Below, piece after piece: positions 26,378-36,259 of a stretch of 61,320 nucleotides of DNA. Position numbers and translations under genes: made by a program. How positions within the stretch are numbered: the stretch's first letter is position 1; every line of letters starts with the position of its first letter. The notes under the pieces were generated by a model. It had not been told where the DNA came from. It saw only the letters and a list, made by a program, of their open reading frames with translations, and did no database searches. The stretch is from an uncultured Candidatus Saccharibacteria bacterium (GTDB taxonomy: Bacteria; Patescibacteriota; Saccharimonadia; Saccharimonadales; Saccharimonadaceae): assembly GCA_946997535.1 (NCBI GenBank), contig CAMPVQ010000004.1:1-61320 (forward strand), in the 5' to 3' direction.

Positions 26378-29275
26378 CTACGGGTTTGGCCCATGCCCTG
26401 AACGTTTATCTGTAAAACTACGTAGTGCTTTGTCTATTACCTCCATATTATGTTTGGTATTATCGTTTACCTTTATGATATTGATGTCGTGGTGTACTCT
26501 AGTGTGTAGTGCATGTATTCTATTAGCGCTAGCAGTGTCTTTGCGCAATATAGTCTGTCGGGCGAGTTTGTAGCGTGCTGCGTCGCTTAAATTATTGTAG
26601 CCTGCACTATTGAGTGATGAAATATATTGCCTACGGCTGTAATCAAGAGATTCCCCTGCCAAAGTACTCTTTTGTATATTAATTTGCGCTTGCCCAGTAG
26701 AAGTACCTTTCTGGGTGAGTTCTTGTGCTGCAATGTTGGCTAATTCGTCATCACTTTCAAAACGATTTTTACTAAATGTACCAGTTTGATTTATGAAGTC
26801 ATTTTGACCAGGTTGAGACATAAATATTGAATGGTTAGATTTATCTGGATCTGTGTGGCGCTTAATAAAGTCAGAACGGGTATCTTTGTCGCCATTTTGT
26901 TGAACATTGTAGAGGGAAATATTAAATTCGTCATTACTCATCACTATATGTTCATCGGCATATTTTAATGCGGCACGATAAGTATTTTGGTCGAGTAGTT
27001 TACCGTCAACTCCCCGTCCGGTCATTGCCATATATTTAATAGCAATTGCGCCGGTAATTATCGGGTTGGATCGCCCACCAGTTTCGTTTTGGGTGTATTT
27101 TACAGGATTGTTGCCGATAGTCTGCTCGATAGTACTTGCCATCTCATCAGAGATTGAATGATTCTTTTTAGCAAATTCCTCAATCTTCTCATCGGCCTTT
27201 TTCTGCTGTTTTTCTTCATACTCTTTGTTAATATCTTTTACGGCTTGTCCAGATAGTTCATCTAGGTTATCGCTGGCGCGTGCATTAGCGGCCGCAGCTA
27301 GTGTACCGCCCACTAAACCAATTCCACCACCAGCTAGATGAGCGGCGCCGCTTAAAATACGCCCCATACCATGATCACCAAGCTGTACACTGCCGAGCTT
27401 ATTTTGTAGTGCCATGCTGTTGCGCTTAGCAAAGTTAGCCACACGTTTACGGCGTAAATTATCACGCCCTTCCCATTTACTGGCTCGTTTTTGTAAGCCA
27501 TTTGTCATTTTACTCATTAGACCACCACTCATTTTAAAAATTGGGATGATAGCTAGTAATGGTGTTACGGCGCTTAGCACGGTAGTGATTAAGTTTGACT
27601 GATGGGTCAACTCCAACACACTAGCTACAAGGCGCGAGCTAGCCCACACGGCAGTGAATAGTGGAAATACGATTAATAGCTGTATATAATAATTCCACCA
27701 TTTAGTAAACCACTTAGCGGTATTTGGGAATAAGTAGCAAGCGAAAGCTAGGGGCGAAACAATAACAAGCATTAATAAGGCAATTTGTCTTAGAGTGATT
27801 AGAGCTAGAATTATAATTAACGAAAGAATTACTAGGTGAAGCGACATGTATGCTAATACTATTAGAATCGTAGCGCCTACGACTACGCTAATAGAAGTGC
27901 CCAGCCCTGAAATGCTAAATGGACCGTCGCCATTACCCGGTATCGTATCGCGAATTAGGTCGTATATACCAACACCGGCAATATTGGATAGGTCGGCTAG
28001 AGCCGCGCAAATATAAAAGGAGAAATTAGTCGCAATAGCAACTATAATCAGTCGTGACATGAGAGTTTTTACATTGTAAGCTTTAGCTACGTTGTTAGAG
28101 TTAAGTGCGTAGCTATACAGTATAGCAATAAAGCCAATAATCATGACAACATTAGCTACACCAAGTACTGATGACCAAGTGCTATAGATAATATGGTGAG
28201 GATCCTTGTTGACATGTTCAGAGCTGGCCCTAGTGTCTACTAGAATAGTCCATTTTAAGCCACCGGTAATCATACCGGTGATAGTATCAAATACTTCAGT
28301 AAGCATATTGATTCCTGGGCACCAAAAGAAGCCAAAGAACCCAGCATTATCAGAGCATTTTTTCTGATCTGAGTTATCAACCTCATCAAATGTTTGCCCT
28401 GAATTTGCGCTAACATTGATATTATCCGGAAGTTTAAATTGGTTTTTTAAATTTTTATCTTTTTTTATGCAATCATAGACATCAGTTATCTTTGGTTCTT
28501 TGGCGTTTTTGTCTTTGCGTAGTTTATCTACACATTCGGAAGCTTTTGCGTGTAAGGCACTTCTACATTTCTCGGTATCTATGTGAAATATAGCATTGCT
28601 ATCGTTACATATCAAAGTTACTACGTTATTTACAATAGTGTCTTTTTTGTCTTGCTCGGCCTTAGCGGCGTCATCTAACTTTTGATCTTCGGCCACTTTT
28701 TCATGCGCTTTTTTACAGTGTGTGTCAATACAGCAAGGTCCACTACCACTTTTTGTAACACACTTTAGTTTTTGACAGTAAACTAACCCTTCCTCATCAG
28801 CTCTATTGTGATGATCATTATCATTTTTCATATTTATAATAGTTTCAAAGGTTAGACAATCTTTAGCGGTTATTGATCTATAAGCATCTTTACATACTGG
28901 ACCGGTTCCACCTTTACCGTCATCGCCAAGAGCACTATCGTTAGGTTCGTGGTCTAAATGTCCAGGGCAATAGCCTAAGCGTGAACATCTATTGTATAAA
29001 TTACGGTAATGATCATCATCTCTATATCGACTATCAAAATGGTTTTCAGCTTCTATACAATAGCGAGCCATTGCCATAGAATTAGGATCTACGTTATTCA
29101 TTTTATCTTTTGTTAATTTAATATCTACAGCTTCTGGTGGCACCTCGGCAAAAGATTTACCGCAAAATACCAGCGTAGATAATAGCACAGAAGCAATACA
29201 TAACGTAATTGTTACTACTAAATATTTACGCCAAGACTTGCTCAATTTAAAACCTTCCGCTATCTGTAATGTCAT
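26378..29275 (-). CDS. VirB6/TrbL-like polytopic T4SS protein (paralogue 3)
   Basis: 965 residues from the ATG at 29275. A signal-like helix (about 18-42) is followed by a cysteine-rich ectodomain with two modules (C97-x5-C103...C128-x2-A; C167-x4-C172...C187-x2-A). The core has the shared blocks FFWCPGINMLTEV, YSYALNSNNVAKAYNVKTLMSRLI, FYICAALADLSNIAGVG and FACYLFPNTAKWFTKWW. The soluble tail contains QNDFINQTGTF. An in-frame ATG at 29398 would overlap the upstream gene by over 150 nt, so 29275 is preferred. Confidence 0.8.
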   Translation of the reverse strand: MTLQIAEGFKLSKSWRKYLVVTITLCIASVLLSTLVFCGKSFAEVPPEAVDIKLTKDKMNNVDPNSMAMARYCIEAENHFDSRYRDDDHYRNLYNRCSRLGYCPGHLDHEPNDSALGDDGKGGTGPVCKDAYRSITAKDCLTFETIINMKNDNDHHNRADEEGLVYCQKLKCVTKSGSGPCCIDTHCKKAHEKVAEDQKLDDAAKAEQDKKDTIVNNVVTLICNDSNAIFHIDTEKCRSALHAKASECVDKLRKDKNAKEPKITDVYDCIKKDKNLKNQFKLPDNINVSANSGQTFDEVDNSDQKKCSDNAGFFGFFWCPGINMLTEVFDTITGMITGGLKWTILVDTRASSEHVNKDPHHIIYSTWSSVLGVANVVMIIGFIAILYSYALNSNNVAKAYNVKTLMSRLIIVAIATNFSFYICAALADLSNIAGVGIYDLIRDTIPGNGDGPFSISGLGTSISVVVGATILIVLAYMSLHLVILSLIIILALITLRQIALLMLVIVSPLAFACYLFPNTAKWFTKWWNYYIQLLIVFPLFTAVWASSRLVASVLELTHQSNLITTVLSAVTPLLAIIPIFKMSGGLMSKMTNGLQKRASKWEGRDNLRRKRVANFAKRNSMALQNKLGSVQLGDHGMGRILSGAAHLAGGGIGLVGGTLAAAANARASDNLDELSGQAVKDINKEYEEKQQKKADEKIEEFAKKNHSISDEMASTIEQTIGNNPVKYTQNETGGRSNPIITGAIAIKYMAMTGRGVDGKLLDQNTYRAALKYADEHIVMSNDEFNISLYNVQQNGDKDTRSDFIKRHTDPDKSNHSIFMSQPGQNDFINQTGTFSKNRFESDDELANIAAQELTQKGTSTGQAQINIQKSTLAGESLDYSRRQYISSLNSAGYNNLSDAARYKLARQTILRKDTASANRIHALHTRVHHDINIIKVNDNTKHNMEVIDKALRSFTDKRSGHGPNP

Positions 29276-31307
29276 ACGTATTCCCTTTTTTGGCATCGTT
29301 AATAGATTGTAGCTGGTGCTGATACTGTGCAATATCATCATCTGTTGATTGGAGGATCTTGCGATTTTCATAAGCTGCCCGATTGACCTTTTCGACATTA
29401 TTAATTAAATTTACGTCGCCGGTTTGTAATGCACGGTTGGCTACTCGTGTTCGTTGCTCAGTTGTTAAGTCGTTCCAAGTATTAGCATTACCGGTGACGC
29501 GACTGAGTGACTTGTTAATTGCTGCTTGCGTGTCTTCATCGCTTTTAATTTTACTCCACTCGCCTTTTTGGTTCTTGAAGTTATTCTGCGATTCTTGATC
29601 CATAAGCCACTCTTTGCCAAAGCGTGAATTTGCCGCAGCTTTAATAACGGCGGAGTTTTTGCTTTGTTGTGCGGCTGAAAGTACACTGGAGTATTCGTCT
29701 TTTGATAACATATTATTTTCGTCAGCGTGTTGAATAGCAGCAGCTTGAGTGTAGGGGTCTACTTGGTTGCCATTGGCATCCATGCCAGTTGTAGCAATTT
29801 GTCTTGCCTCTTCATTATGTTTGCCCTTAAATTTATTACGTGCACTATTAATTTTACTTTGGTCGCGAGCATCGTTAATATTTTCGAGAGTATCCTTGGT
29901 AGCCTTTTTCGTAGCGTCATCGCTTCGTTTGGCTGCAGCTTCGGCGCGCGTACCATTTGCTATACCAACACCAAAGGCAGTACCATGTGCTAGAGTGTTC
30001 AAGAATCCAGATTTGGTGTTAGCATTGGCTAGTTTATTTTGTACTTTCATCGTGCCACGTTTCACGGCGTTACCGGCGCGTTTCTTGGCGCGCTTATCAC
30101 GGTTTTGTAGTCGCGAACTCATGCCAGTCTTATCAATGGCACCACGACTCATATTGGTCATTTGGCCCATCAACCCGCTACTCATCTTGAATATTGGCAG
30201 GATAAGCAAAGGTGGTGCTATGGTTGTTAGAGTACTAATAATCCCAGCACTTGCGGTGTCTAGACCCGGCATTTCTGCTATAATATAGCCCACCATACGA
30301 CATCCCGCCCACGCAGCAGTAAAGAATGGAAAGACAATTAGTAATCTAATATAAGAATCCCACCATTTTTTGAACCATTTTTCAGTGTTCGGTAGCAAAT
30401 AACAAGCAAATGCTAGTGGTGACATAATTACTAGCACTACCAAAGCAATCTGGCGCAAAGCGATTGCGCCAAAGATAGTTAAAACCGCCAAAATGACTAC
30501 GCCAGCATTGAGGTATGATAAAACGATTAAACCAATACCCTTAAGTATGACATTAATACTATCGAGTAGCGCATTATATTGACCATCGGCACCATCATTG
30601 CGTATTTCACTAATTATTAATTCATAAACGCCAACACCCGCAATGTTAGATAGGTCTGCTAGTGCAGCACAGATATAAAATGAAAAGTTGGTAGCTATTG
30701 CAACTACAATTAGGCGCGACAATAAAGTTTTTACAGTATAGGCTTTGAATGTGTTGTTTGAATTCAGTGCATAACTATATAACATAATCATAAACGCTGC
30801 GGCAATAGCAATATTGGCGATATTTAAGACATTTTGCCATACCTTTAATATGGTAGTTTGTGAGTTTTCACCGGAAAGGTTTTGGGCTAGAATAGTCCAT
30901 TTGAGCATATTTGCAATCATAGAAACTACGCCGTCAATCGCACGTGTCATGCCATCTAATCCTGGGCAAATAATCCAGCCAAAAGTTGATGTGCCGTCAC
31001 GACATTTAGTGTCTTTGCTGCCGTGGTCTGCCTTACGTATTTCGGCGCGATCCCCCTTCCCCATGCTGGGGTTAGGATTTAGCTTATTTTCGGCATCAGC
31101 GTCATCTGACGCACTATCGTTTATACCATCCTCACCCTCAGCTAATATAGTTAGGGTTGATAGAGGTTTTGCATGTGCAACGTGGCCTGATGGTATTATT
31201 GACAAGCAAAGGAGAAATAGCGCAGCTAGTACAACTATACATCTACACATATAATGTTCCACCCTCTTCATGATAACTATTTTACCACGTTTTATAGCGC
31301 TCATCAT
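29247..31307 (-). CDS. VirB6/TrbL-like polytopic T4SS protein (paralogue 2)
   Basis: 686 residues. A signal peptide (ALFLLCLSIIPSGHVAHA) leads to a short acidic linker instead of a large ectodomain; only one Cys precedes the GWIICPG block. The membrane core is the best match to its neighbours (NSNNTFKAYTVKTLLSRLIV, FYICAALADLSNIAGVG, FACYLLPNTEKWFKKWW). The C-terminal soluble domain has QNNFKNQKGEW. Start 31307 has AAAGGG 5 nt upstream but overlaps the previous gene by 26 nt; ATG at 31271, just after that gene's stop, is the alternative. Confidence 0.78.
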   Translation of the reverse strand: MMSAIKRGKIVIMKRVEHYMCRCIVVLAALFLLCLSIIPSGHVAHAKPLSTLTILAEGEDGINDSASDDADAENKLNPNPSMGKGDRAEIRKADHGSKDTKCRDGTSTFGWIICPGLDGMTRAIDGVVSMIANMLKWTILAQNLSGENSQTTILKVWQNVLNIANIAIAAAFMIMLYSYALNSNNTFKAYTVKTLLSRLIVVAIATNFSFYICAALADLSNIAGVGVYELIISEIRNDGADGQYNALLDSINVILKGIGLIVLSYLNAGVVILAVLTIFGAIALRQIALVVLVIMSPLAFACYLLPNTEKWFKKWWDSYIRLLIVFPFFTAAWAGCRMVGYIIAEMPGLDTASAGIISTLTTIAPPLLILPIFKMSSGLMGQMTNMSRGAIDKTGMSSRLQNRDKRAKKRAGNAVKRGTMKVQNKLANANTKSGFLNTLAHGTAFGVGIANGTRAEAAAKRSDDATKKATKDTLENINDARDQSKINSARNKFKGKHNEEARQIATTGMDANGNQVDPYTQAAAIQHADENNMLSKDEYSSVLSAAQQSKNSAVIKAAANSRFGKEWLMDQESQNNFKNQKGEWSKIKSDEDTQAAINKSLSRVTGNANTWNDLTTEQRTRVANRALQTGDVNLINNVEKVNRAAYENRKILQSTDDDIAQYQHQLQSINDAKKGNTYDITDSGRF

Positions 31308-34068
31308 TGTTACCCTTTCGCAAAGTATTAATTGAATATTTAATATTGTATGCATGGCGTAGTGCTTTTGAATCTGTCCCCGTGCGTGCGAATGACCTAA
31401 TAAATTGCTCGTTAACGCGCTCTATTCTGGTAACACTATCAAGGTCGCCATCTTTTATTGATTTATCTAACAGCTCAGTACGTACGGTCTCGTCGAGTTT
31501 ACCGTAGCTATCTGGGTTAATATTATTGACGTATGAACGACGCGAATTACGCAATGCTTTATCTAGGTCGTCATTAGTTTTAAGTGAACCAGCCTTAAAA
31601 TCGCCAGTCTGCTTGATGAAGTCTTGCTTTGATTTATCATCCATAAATATGTGATTATTGTTTGCATTTTTATATGAATTATAGTCGCTATATTTACCAT
31701 TGCCAGTCCACCACTCTCCGTCATTATAATCAGTGTAACTGTCGATAAAGTTTTTACGAGTAATCTCGTCACCCTTGTTTTGTACGTTTAGTATAGCGTA
31801 GTGTAGCTGGTCTCTATCTAATAGATTCTTTATATTGGCGCATTCTAGGGATGCTTGGTATTCAGATTGGCTAAGTTTTTTACCGTCGGCGCTATTGCCA
31901 GTCATAGCTTGGTACCTAATTAACATCGAACCACTAATATTATATCTTTTCTTTCCATCACTAGTTGTAACGCTTTTTAGCGGCGCACTACCAGTAACGG
32001 AGGCTATTTCTGCTGCTGCTTTATCGCTAATATCAAGTTCAACATTTGGGTTTTGAGTGATTGCACTTAATTCAGCAAACTTATCATTTACCTTTTTGCT
32101 ACGGAGTGCCTTTATCGGCGCGGTAACAATTTGTTTAGTGGTTACGCGCTTAGCATTAATCGTTGACACGGTTTTATTTTGCAGGTCTTTTGTTAGCTCG
32201 TCGCTACGATTGGAGATATAGGCTGCTCTAGTGCCGTTAGTATAGCTAAGCATTGCTGCGGTAATCTTATGTCCTCTTCGAGCCAGGCGGTTTTGCAATC
32301 TAAGGTTTCCAGTCTCAATGCGATTTTTAGCAGCAGTGCGTCGTGCTTGGTCGCGGCTCTTAGCGAAGCCACTAACTCCAGTTTTATCCATAGCACCCTG
32401 AACCTTTCCAGTTATGTTACCCATCATACTGCTACTCATCTTAAATATTGGCATAATTAATGCCAGCGGCGCTATGGCACAAAGCGGTGCAATTACAAAG
32501 CCATAGCCACTTGCTGGATTGCTTTCATCTACTGGCATCATATGTTCTATAACTGAAGCCACTAGTTGGCATCCGCCCCACGCAGCAGTAAAGAATGGGT
32601 ATACTATTAGTAATTGAATGAAGCTATTACTCCATTTCTTAAACCACTTTTCGGTATTGGGTAGTAGATAACAAGCAAACGCTAATGGCGCAAGCAGCGT
32701 GAGAGTAACTAACACTACTTGTCGCAGTGTGACCATAGCTAGAATGGCACAAGCAATCATAACTAGCGACGAAAAGCTAAAGATAACTGCAAAGAGGATT
32801 GCAATAGAAGCTAAAATGGTGTGAAAAGCATCCTTAAATGTATTCGCTCCGAAGGCTACACTAGCGTCGCCCCCTAATTGTTTAGTAAATAGTTCATATA
32901 CGCCTACTCCGGCGATATTTGATAGATCAGCTAGCGCTGCGCAAATATAGAACGATAGCTGCATGCAGATCGCAACGATTATGAGGCGCGAAATAGCCTG
33001 TTTAATTGTGTAGGCTTTAAATTTATTGTCTACATTAATTGCATATATGTATAACATTACCATAAAGGCGATGGCTAGTGTGATATTTGCTATATCACGC
33101 ATTTTACTCCAAGTATCATATATTGCACTTGAACCCTTGGCGTCAGCTAGAAAAGTCCACTTAAGGTTATCGGCAATTAGCTTGGTAAGCATGTCGACAA
33201 TACCTAATATTAGGTTAACTATTGGACATACAAAAAATGCTAGAATTCCGCCACCGCGTTTACAGGAGTCATTAAATCCAGTAGGATCTGTGCTCCCATC
33301 ATCTAGCGGTGCTGTTGTTGTATTAGCGTCTAGTGAAGTGTTTTTGCTGCCATTTGTACTTTTGGTAACACTTTCAGGGAACGGCTTATTATCCTTAACT
33401 AACTCATCAGCCTTACTGCAATCAACTGAATTTTTTTTAGTGTTAAACGTGCAGCCCCCAGCGGCTTTACAAGCTAATAATAATTTGGATGCTGCACCCA
33501 CATTACCACTACCCTCGTTTTTAGCAGTGTCATATTTACTCCAATAAAGTATATTATTAGCGTCAGTATATTTTTTTTGCATTTTACCTGCATCGGAACA
33601 TATTTTAGGTGATACTTTACTGGTATAGCGCCAGGCACGCGTGCAAATAAAGGCCGCATTAAATCTAATCGATGCTTCGGAGCCACTCTCGGTATATTCA
33701 GAGTTTTTATCAAAACAATACTTTTTGTCAACGCATTGTTCTAGATGTTCTAGGCTAGGATGTTGTTTTTTTGCGCATTCAAACTTACCCTTTTTAGCTG
33801 TATCTTTTATTTCATCTATGCTAAGTTGTGGGGTTATATTTTTATTGCCTATCGCTTTTGCTTTATTGTTAAGTATTTTATTTTTTGTCTCGTTATAACA
33901 ACTCTCAAAATTTACTTCAGTTGCTTTATCTGGGTTTTGTATGGTAGATCCAAAATAGCAATCCTCTGGATTGACATCTTTAGCTTGAGCAGTGTTGGCG
34001 GGTGCCAAAAATAGGGGCATTATCAGTAATGCCAGTACGCTAAACAAACACCTCTTTTTAATCACCAT
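31282..34068 (-). CDS. VirB6/TrbL-like polytopic T4SS protein (paralogue 1)
   Basis: 928 residues, first gene of the leftward T4SS block. It has a signal peptide (1-29) and a cysteine-rich ectodomain with two modules (C112-x5-C118...C157-x2-A; C200-x5-C206...DC217-x2-A). The core begins at AFFVCPIVNL (about 277) and carries YIYAINVDNKFKAYTIKQAISRLI, FYICAALADLSNIAGVG and FACYLLPNTEKWFKKW. The soluble tail includes QDFIKQTGDF. It probably shares a divergent promoter region with the pilin block. Confidence 0.8.
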   Translation of the reverse strand: MVIKKRCLFSVLALLIMPLFLAPANTAQAKDVNPEDCYFGSTIQNPDKATEVNFESCYNETKNKILNNKAKAIGNKNITPQLSIDEIKDTAKKGKFECAKKQHPSLEHLEQCVDKKYCFDKNSEYTESGSEASIRFNAAFICTRAWRYTSKVSPKICSDAGKMQKKYTDANNILYWSKYDTAKNEGSGNVGAASKLLLACKAAGGCTFNTKKNSVDCSKADELVKDNKPFPESVTKSTNGSKNTSLDANTTTAPLDDGSTDPTGFNDSCKRGGGILAFFVCPIVNLILGIVDMLTKLIADNLKWTFLADAKGSSAIYDTWSKMRDIANITLAIAFMVMLYIYAINVDNKFKAYTIKQAISRLIIVAICMQLSFYICAALADLSNIAGVGVYELFTKQLGGDASVAFGANTFKDAFHTILASIAILFAVIFSFSSLVMIACAILAMVTLRQVVLVTLTLLAPLAFACYLLPNTEKWFKKWSNSFIQLLIVYPFFTAAWGGCQLVASVIEHMMPVDESNPASGYGFVIAPLCAIAPLALIMPIFKMSSSMMGNITGKVQGAMDKTGVSGFAKSRDQARRTAAKNRIETGNLRLQNRLARRGHKITAAMLSYTNGTRAAYISNRSDELTKDLQNKTVSTINAKRVTTKQIVTAPIKALRSKKVNDKFAELSAITQNPNVELDISDKAAAEIASVTGSAPLKSVTTSDGKKRYNISGSMLIRYQAMTGNSADGKKLSQSEYQASLECANIKNLLDRDQLHYAILNVQNKGDEITRKNFIDSYTDYNDGEWWTGNGKYSDYNSYKNANNNHIFMDDKSKQDFIKQTGDFKAGSLKTNDDLDKALRNSRRSYVNNINPDSYGKLDETVRTELLDKSIKDGDLDSVTRIERVNEQFIRSFARTGTDSKALRHAYNIKYSINTLRKGNNDERYKTW

Positions 34069-34134
34069 ACAAATAAGCTTATGTAATAATATTAAATTAT
34101 TGTAGAATTTTTTGCAATATGATATATATAGGAT
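34069..34134. promoter_or_regulatory. Divergent promoter region between VirB6-like and pilin-like operons
   Basis: For the rightward operon, TTGTAG (34100-34105), a 17-nt spacer and TATATA (34123-34128) end 6 nt before the ATG at 34135. The region is extremely AT-rich. The leftward promoter is less clear. Confidence 0.5.
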
Positions 34135-34503
34135 ATGCTTAGTCGCAAAAATAAATTAATTAAACCAATTTCTACTCTCGCGCTAGCTTTGGCCTTTAGT
34201 CGAGTTACATTGGCTAAAAGTGACTGTAAAGTAAAAACCTATTTTGAGTGGGGTTGCGACAAAGGTGATAACCCAATGATGGGTACGGTGGCGACTATTT
34301 TAGGCTGGTTAGCGGCTGGTCTTTCTGTTGTGGTGCTGATGGCAATAGTTTACGGTGCAGTTATCTACCTGACAGCGGGCGCCGATAAATCAAAGGGTGA
34401 AAATGGTAAGAAAATTATCCGTAATGCCATTATTGCCCTGATTGGTTACTTCTTTATGTATTCGTTACTTAACTTCTTGGTGCCAGGAGGAATATTTGGA
34501 TGA
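34135..34503 (+). CDS. T4SS pilin-like protein 1
   Basis: 122 residues. An N-terminal signal-like helix (STLALALAFSRVTLA) leads to a short mature segment with two Cys (C33, C42), then two membrane helices split by a basic loop (LTAGADKSKGENGKKIIRNA). This two-helix layout with a conserved loop is that of VirB2/TrbC-type T4SS pilins of Gram-positive and CPR bacteria. It overlaps the next gene by 4 nt (ATGA). Confidence 0.75.
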   Translation: MLSRKNKLIKPISTLALALAFSRVTLAKSDCKVKTYFEWGCDKGDNPMMGTVATILGWLAAGLSVVVLMAIVYGAVIYLTAGADKSKGENGKKIIRNAIIALIGYFFMYSLLNFLVPGGIFG

Positions 34504-35492
34504 AAAAGATAAAAAATCGAATAACATCATTTAATTTAACTAAACATAGCTTCGGTTTAATAGTGGCATCTGCTATTGCAATAGCGGTTATTGGTGTCAA
34601 TTCTGCTCTAGCTTTTATTTCGCCAAACCTTTCACCATCAGTTTCTGGCGGTGATGGCGGTGGCGGATCTGTAGACAGTGATTTTGCTGCGAAATGCTCC
34701 AAGATAGGAAAAGATCATACTAATGTGGAGATCACAAAATTGGATGTGAATACTCAAAATTTATTTAAGAAATGCGTTGCTAATAATTTATGCGAGGAAG
34801 CATCTACAACCAAAGTTTGCAATAAAGGTAGATGTACAGGAGGAAATACAGTTGCTAATTGCGATAATGCGGATAAATTCCTTAATGATATAAAAAACTC
34901 ATCTAAAACCCAAAAAGATTATGCGGCTAAGATGTCTAGAGAGTGTGCTAAGTATGATGGTAAGCCATACGATCCAAAGACAATGGCGAAGTGTGTTGGC
35001 CCGAACGGTGTGTGTAGTCAAGAAAATAATGTTATGGATTGTGGCGGCGCCAAAAAAACCAATGTTGCTAATGGATACAATCCCGATGGGTCTGGTGGAC
35101 CCGGTGCTTCGGGTACCCCTGGTACTAAAAACCCAGATAGAGCAGATGGGCCACTAAGTGGTGATGGAATCGGCAGCGAAGCGACAGGTGACTTTTTAGG
35201 TTTTCCATCCTGGAATCGTGATGTACACTTTAGCCCCGGTAGTGAAATTGGGCCTCAAGTAATGAAGATTGTATTAAATATTACCGAGATATTGTTGCGT
35301 CTAGCTGGTATTGCGGCGGTGATTGTAATTATCTATGCGGGTGCGATGTTTATTATTGGTAGCTACTCCTCTTCTCCGGACGGCATTGCTAAAGCGAAGA
35401 CTATTATAATTAACGGTGTTATTGGTCTGATAATTGCAATTGCAGCAACGGCAATAGTTTCGTTTATTGCTGGTAGTCTAAAAGGAAAATAG
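34500..35492 (+). CDS. T4SS pilin-like protein 2 with a cysteine-rich ectodomain
   Basis: 330 residues. Signal peptide (about 1-38), then ~200 residues outside the pilin fold: a Gly-rich spacer, two cysteine modules (C92-x5-C98...C121-x2-A and C165-x6-C172...DC181-x2-A) and a Gly/Pro linker. The C-terminal 75 residues are the usual two-helix pilin domain (IYAGAMFIIGSYSSSPDGIAKAKTIIINGVIGL). The same cysteine module occurs in three VirB6-like proteins of the divergent operon. It may be a pilus tip or adhesin-type minor pilin. Confidence 0.72.
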   Translation: MKKIKNRITSFNLTKHSFGLIVASAIAIAVIGVNSALAFISPNLSPSVSGGDGGGGSVDSDFAAKCSKIGKDHTNVEITKLDVNTQNLFKKCVANNLCEEASTTKVCNKGRCTGGNTVANCDNADKFLNDIKNSSKTQKDYAAKMSRECAKYDGKPYDPKTMAKCVGPNGVCSQENNVMDCGGAKKTNVANGYNPDGSGGPGASGTPGTKNPDRADGPLSGDGIGSEATGDFLGFPSWNRDVHFSPGSEIGPQVMKIVLNITEILLRLAGIAAVIVIIYAGAMFIIGSYSSSPDGIAKAKTIIINGVIGLIIAIAATAIVSFIAGSLKGK

Positions 35493-35493
35493 A

Positions 35494-35838
35494 ATGAATA
35501 ATATACTTAATAACTTTAAAATAGTGGCGGTGAGCATTAAAAACTGCAACAAGTGTGAAATCGGCATACCGACTTCAGATGGCGATAGTTTACTGAATAA
35601 TATAATAAAGGCAATTCTGTTTCTCATTGGCATGTTAGCGGTGGGTGCGTTAATTGCCTGCGGCTATAAGTTTTTGACTGCCAATGGTGACCCTAAGGCA
35701 ATATCTAGTGCTAAGCGTGGTATTATTTATTCAATTGCTGGTCTAGTAATTGCTGCCGCAGCATATGGTATTGTGCAGATGATTCTAAATGGCGCTGCTG
35801 GTAAGGGACTTGGTTTATTTGGGAGATATTATGGGTAA
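35494..35838 (+). CDS. T4SS pilin-like protein 3
   Basis: 114 residues, with no clear signal peptide. A CNKC motif (C18, C21) precedes two membrane helices joined by YKFLTANGDPKAISSAKRGI. It lies between two pilin-like genes, starting 1 nt after the previous stop and overlapping the next start by 8 nt. Confidence 0.7.
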   Translation: MNNILNNFKIVAVSIKNCNKCEIGIPTSDGDSLLNNIIKAILFLIGMLAVGALIACGYKFLTANGDPKAISSAKRGIIYSIAGLVIAAAAYGIVQMILNGAAGKGLGLFGRYYG

Positions 35839-36244
35839 AGTAAAGTTAAAACTATTTGCTCTACTGGCAGTATTTGCTATAACTATATTCACTCCTGCCC
35901 TGCCGGTACTGGCTGATGCGCCGGATTGTGCTAGTGACCCTAAAGCCTCTGGTTGTCCATGTGCGGGTTCGAGTGCTACAATCTGCGATGATCTAAAAAA
36001 TACAAATGGCGGCGCAGACTCGGATTTAGCTAAGATAATAAATGGCTACATTAAACTAGCCTTAATTGGTGCTGGAGTTTTAGCGGTGATTGTGCTAATA
36101 TATGGAGGTATAAAGTACATGACATCGGCTGGCAATAAAAACAATATTACGAGTGCTAAAACTGTGATAGTGTACGGTATTGCGGGTTTAGCGCTGGCAA
36201 TTAGCGCGTATGCAATAGTTGAGTTTGTTGTTGGAAGGTTATAA
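35831..36244 (+). CDS. T4SS pilin-like protein 4
   Basis: 137 residues from the ATG at 35831, which follows GGGAG. Signal peptide to about residue 25 (ALPVLADA), then a Cys-rich stretch (CASDPKASGCPCAG...C), then the two-helix pilin domain with IYGGIKYMTSAGNKNNITSAKT. An upstream in-frame ATG at 35789 is inside the preceding gene and is rejected. Confidence 0.75.
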   Translation: MGKVKLKLFALLAVFAITIFTPALPVLADAPDCASDPKASGCPCAGSSATICDDLKNTNGGADSDLAKIINGYIKLALIGAGVLAVIVLIYGGIKYMTSAGNKNNITSAKTVIVYGIAGLALAISAYAIVEFVVGRL

Positions 36245-36259
36245 AAAATAGGAGGAAAA

